DNA of 64,000 nucleotides, from the NCBI GenBank assembly GCA_014843695.1, contig CM026390.1, positions 13,184,904 through 13,248,903 on the forward strand. Reading direction: 5' to 3'. The notes beneath the pieces were generated by a model that had not been told where the DNA came from, ran no database searches, and saw only the letters and a program-made list of their open reading frames with translations. This document shows positions 60,151-64,000 of the stretch, piece after piece. Within the stretch, counting starts at the first letter, position 1. Each line of letters begins with the position of its first letter. The position numbers were made by a program, and so were the translations under genes. Origin of the DNA: Archivesica marissinica. Taxonomy: Eukaryota > Mollusca > Bivalvia > Venerida > Vesicomyidae.

Positions 60151-60520
60151 CGTTTGTGGTGATTTCAATATTTGACATACACTTGGCCATGTTTTAATGG
60201 ATACTAAAGTATCTATATACATGTACAACGTAAAACACACACATCACAATAAACAGATGCTGATCAATTTTACAAAGCACGATCTTCGTTTCTCATCTAA
60301 ATCAGGCATGTATGAACCATAAAACAGGTGCAATAAAACAACAATAAAAGATAAAATATTACATTACCTTTTTATTCATTATAGATGACAAATTGATTGA
60401 CATTATAAAATGTTGAGAATTACACATCCTACCAATGATTGCACATATAGACCATCACAAATACATAGCCAACATCCGAGCTTCACAACATGCTCAAATG
60501 TAAGCGACACCATCCAAAGT
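60151..60520. other. Unannotated AT-rich interval
   Basis: Only a short ACGTAAAACACACAC piece near 60228, resembling a SINE A 3' end. Confidence 0.4.
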
Positions 60521-60524
60521 CCGG

Positions 60525-60705
60525 GCCCCACTGGAGCCGTTACGATTGTGCCCTTAGGCAAGGCATTTAAATTCCATGCTGCCTCTTCTCTCTCCCTCGT
60601 GGCGATGGATTCCATCAGAAATGAGGTCTCGAGAGTGATTAATATAAGTTGAAAGAACTTGTTTCGCAATCGAGCTAAAATAAATTTGTATAAACTAATT
60701 GAATT
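60525..60705 (+). mobile_element. SINE, family D body and tail
   Basis: CACTGGAGCCGTTACGATTG, TGCCCTTAGGCAAGGCATTT, then tail GAGAGTGATTAATATAAGTT and TTGTTTCGCAATCGAGC. Head missing. Confidence 0.7.
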
Positions 60706-60943
60706 GCAATGACATGAAGAAAATTTGTAAGTAAATATGTGAACAGTATACTCAACATTGTGCATAATCAGTACATGACAAAATGATACAGTAAATATTG
60801 AAAAAAAGATTTCTTTATTTATAGTGGGTGACCTAATTAGTTCTGACCTACTCCCCCTTAGGGCCTCTAATACGTGGTAATTGTTACTAGGATACGGTCA
60901 TAGAAACTTAAACATAGCAACATTACTGTTGTATTATACCACA

Positions 60944-61221
60944 GGCGGATCTGTAGTCCAGTGGTAACACGCTGGACTGGTAATCCAGGGATTGCAGGTT
61001 CGATTCCCCGTCTGACCATAATAAAATTAACAGTCTTTCAGATGGGACGTTGAAACGAGGTCTTGTGTCGGAGCTGTACACCGTGCACGTAAAAGAACCA
61101 GAGAAGACTCTGGAATGGGTCTCTCTCTCCTCCAAAAATTTGAAATGACTAATCTCTTCAGGAGGCGTACGCTCATATGGGCAACCGGTAGCGACGATAA
61201 ATAAATGTAAAACACACACAT
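60944..61221 (+). mobile_element. SINE family A, complete
   Basis: Head GGCGGATCTGTAGTCCAGTG, B box GGTTCGATTCCCC, with a short deletion after GGGTCTCTCTC. Tail GGGCAACCGGTAGCGACG. Confidence 0.9.
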
Positions 61222-62890
61222 AGTACTATACCACAGAATGATTTTATTTGTAGGTTGCCGTTTTTTATTTAGCTTACAAATGTGTTAGTTTTTATTTCTG
61301 CATAGAAATGTCTTTCCGATTTCACTTTTCCCACCTATTTTCAATATTTTCCTCACAGTGCTTTTTCAACGAAGCAAATTGTTCTTTTTCACGATTAACA
61401 TTTTACTTAATGCACATTATTCACGTTCCCCCCTCGTGTTTATAGTAAAGTCTACTTACAGTTATTGTTTAATTTAGCCGATAGCAGACAATATTTCAAG
61501 GAACATTTCATATGAACAAATAGTGGTCCATTATTACTCCAAATCGTACCAAACAGAAAATATGTTTCCACTTATAAATAACATTGCCACAATAAATTCT
61601 TGGAAATTTGAACAATTATTTTCCTTCATAAATAAACTGTGTTTCTGAGATCTAATAACTCTCACACAGAAGTAGTAAAATTTGAAAATGGTGCAACATG
61701 CTCCGGAAAATATTTGTTTATTTTTCTACACATCTGATCAGGCTCTATGCTGTTTACTATTTCGGAAGTGGAGCTAAACCACTTGGCTGAATAGCAAACA
61801 ACACAGATCCTGATCAGACGTGGCGCTACGCCTCGGCTGAACTGGATCTATGTTGTTTGCACATTCCTTTCAATTTATTCAGCATTTTAAGGGTTAAACA
61901 CAGTGACAGAAAACGTGTTTGTCAAAATGTTACTGCAAAATGATCCAATACTGTACCATAGGAAAATACAAGATAACAACATTAAGCAACAGTTTATATA
62001 AAAGACATTTTCTGAAGTAATTTTATAAAACGTATAAAATTCTCTAAAAAAACAACCCACTGAGATTTTAGTATTAAGCAAACACATGAAATTTAACTTT
62101 TTTCGATATTGTCGACCCTTTCAACACCACATGCCTCTAAATAGGCACACAAAAAGTGTAGATCCAGATGAGCCGGCTCCCATCAAAATCTGCACTTTTT
62201 GCCAGTAATATTACTTTTTTTAGACAAAATGTATCCATTTTGATAAATCAACTGGTCCAAATTTAATATTCTTTTTCATTTATTGGTCTAAAAATATCAT
62301 GCACCACCAGTCCATGTCAGTCAGTTATTTGGTGTTGAATGGGTTAAATAGCGAATTGGCTCTAAATAGCAAACTTTTCCCCCTGAATACTCAACTCAAA
62401 AAGCTATCTTCCTCTAATGTGGAACCCCCTCGCGGGGATGTAGACGTGAGGCAACTCAGGGGGACAATTTGTCACAATCTGAATCACCATCTAGCCCCTC
62501 CGGTCCATCGCACCAACACACAAATTAAAATATGCGAAAACACAACACAGCCCATCCTTATACATGTAGATAAATACTGTTATAACATAAAAATGCTTCT
62601 GTACAAAATTAAATAAAACATCCCATATTTATATCTATTTGGATTCATTATTGGAAAAAACAAAACAATAATAAATAGTATATAATGGACATTTTCTATA
62701 CAATCTCTATACAAATCTCTATATACATGTACAGTACTATCGCTGATCCTAACAAACAGTCAAATATACAATTCATTTTTAATACAGCACAATGGTTTTC
62801 GGTTTGAGAGATGACAATGTTGGAAATAGCAACAGATTTGCGAAATATAAAACGCGATAAATTAACTTTTTTTAACTTGCTCATTCCAGT
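61222..62890. other. Unannotated AT-rich interval
   Basis: 1.7 kb with no supported exon, array or element. The small frames here have no recognisable motif. Confidence 0.4.
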
Positions 62891-63095
62891 CACAAGCACT
62901 CGCTTCTAACCAATGCAACCCGGATTTGATCCTCGGACCGGGAAGTATGCGAGATGGTACGATGGTTGCTAGAGCGGACAGGTTGGTTTTCTGTGTACGC
63001 CGGTTTCCTCCCACACGAATGACCACATATACACTTTCATCCGTGCCAACGAGAGTGATTAATATAAGTTGTTACAACTTGCTTCGCAATCATTT
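62891..63095 (+). mobile_element. SINE family B, head-truncated
   Basis: From CAAGCACTCGCTTCTAACC through the V-type core CCGGTTTCCTCCCACACG to tail AGAGTGATTAATATAAGTTG and TTGCTTCGCAATCA. Confidence 0.85.
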
Positions 63096-63400
63096 TAGTG
63101 ACAAGTGTCTATCAATGTTAGGGTATTTATAGCTACATTTGTTGGGACTGTGTGTGGCACTAAATAACATATAACATAAAAAAAGGAAAATAATAGTACG
63201 AGACCAAACATTAGCGAATATTGAAATCGCATAAAACTATTTCATTTAGCAGAATAGAATAACGGCGCATGTGCCAATGAATTTACAAGAGATAATAACG
63301 ATGGTGTTTCGAATTAACACGAAATACATTTACCACATGCTAAATGTCTGTGTTAAGAACATGATAAAACAAGAGTGCTAAGTGTGTGTCGCTCACCTGA
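63096..63400. other. Unannotated interval
   Basis: AT-rich, no feature seen. Confidence 0.4.
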
Positions 63401-63404
63401 TATA

Positions 63405-64000
63405 CATGTGCTAGGCAGACTGTGCCTCTCACCTGGTCAAGACAGACTGTGCCTCTCACCTGGTCAAGACAGACTGTTCCTCTCACCTGGGCAAGACAGA
63501 CTGTGCCTCTCACCTGGGCAAGACCGACTGTGCCTCTCACTTAGGCAAGACAGACTGTGCCTCTCACCTGGGCAAGACAGGCTGTGTCTCTCACCTAGAC
63601 AAGACAGACTGTGTCTCTCACCTGGGCAAGACAGACTGTGCCTCTCACCTGGGCAAGACATACTGTGCCTCTCACCTGGGCAAGACAGACTGTGTCTCTC
63701 ACTTAGGCAAGACACTGTGTCTCTCACCTGGGCAAGACAGACTGTGCCTCTCACCTGGGCAAGACAGACTGTGCCTCTCACCTGGGCAAGACAGACTGTG
63801 TCTCTCACTTAGGCAAGACACTGTGTCTCTCACCTGGACAAGACAGACTGTGCCTCTCACCTGGGCAAGACAGACTGTGCCTCTCACCTGGGCAAGACAG
63901 ACTGTGTCTCTCACCTAGACAAGACATACTGTGTCTCTCACCTGTGCAAGACAGACTGTGCCTCTCACCTGGGCAAGACAGACTGTGCCTCTCACCTGGG
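63405..64000. repeat. 27-bp minisatellite, continues past the window
   Basis: Unit CTCACCTGGGCAAGACAGAC plus TGTGCCT, about 22 copies, with variants CTTAGG and CTAGAC. As 27 is a multiple of 3 it is open in several frames on both strands (CLSPGQDRL, VRGTVCLAQ). No evidence of translation. Confidence 0.95.

Noticed and set aside
63375..63914. Long overlapping frames on both strands
   Set aside because: 27-bp minisatellite open by periodicity.

Overview
The window is intron-rich, repeat-saturated metazoan DNA, most likely from a bivalve mollusc. The evidence is tRNA-headed SINEs, including one with a V-type core of the kind known from bivalves, several non-LTR retrotransposon fragments, short TIR elements with TA target duplications, and kilobase-scale minisatellites. 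No bacterial operon, CRISPR array or genuine tRNA gene is visible. Most long open frames in the tandem arrays are artefacts of repeat periodicity.

Layout. 0-2.3 kb: a 5'-cut, frameshifted LINE reverse transcriptase, then a 121-bp copy of an exon found again at 7.3 kb. 2.9-5.0 kb: a GCGT microsatellite and a 35-bp minisatellite. 5.7-6.5 kb: a 628-bp palindromic TIR element and a hairpin. 6.8-8.1 kb: a minus-strand exon of an unrecognised zinc-ribbon-like family preceded by three 140-150-bp repeats. 9.5-11.9 kb: SINEs. 12.3-36.3 kb: eight recognisable plus-strand exons of a transmembrane channel-like (TMC) gene. Their splice phases agree wherever neighbouring exons are both present. The introns hold minisatellites with units of 14, 26, 29, 30, 35, 41, 60 and 70 bp, a LINE, a pogo-like MITE and many SINEs. 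37-39 kb: SINEs and a mariner-like MITE. 39.26-44.07 kb: a 4.8-kb DNA transposon with a two-coding-exon, 848-residue transposase-like gene. 44.8-59.6 kb: a 14.9-kb array of a 46-bp repeat. 59.6-64 kb: SINEs, featureless AT-rich DNA and a 27-bp minisatellite running off the window.

Two things stand out. First, the TMC gene keeps splice sites and reading phase but carries one in-frame stop (TAG, 31467) at a position where the family has tyrosine, and one net single-base deletion (near 23592). In addition, three of its exon-intron junctions have themselves been copied in tandem: the donor of the 12.3-kb exon gave a 60-bp array, the acceptor of the 15.86-kb exon is triplicated, and the donor of the 34.2-kb exon gave a 41-bp array of about 28 copies carrying splice-donor motifs. 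Second, the 4.8-kb transposon has 18-bp terminal inverted repeats and about a dozen copies of a 16-bp motif (TGTCTTTACCGTCACA, both orientations) in clusters on each side of its gene. These are candidate binding sites for its own protein. The superfamily could not be fixed from the sequence alone.
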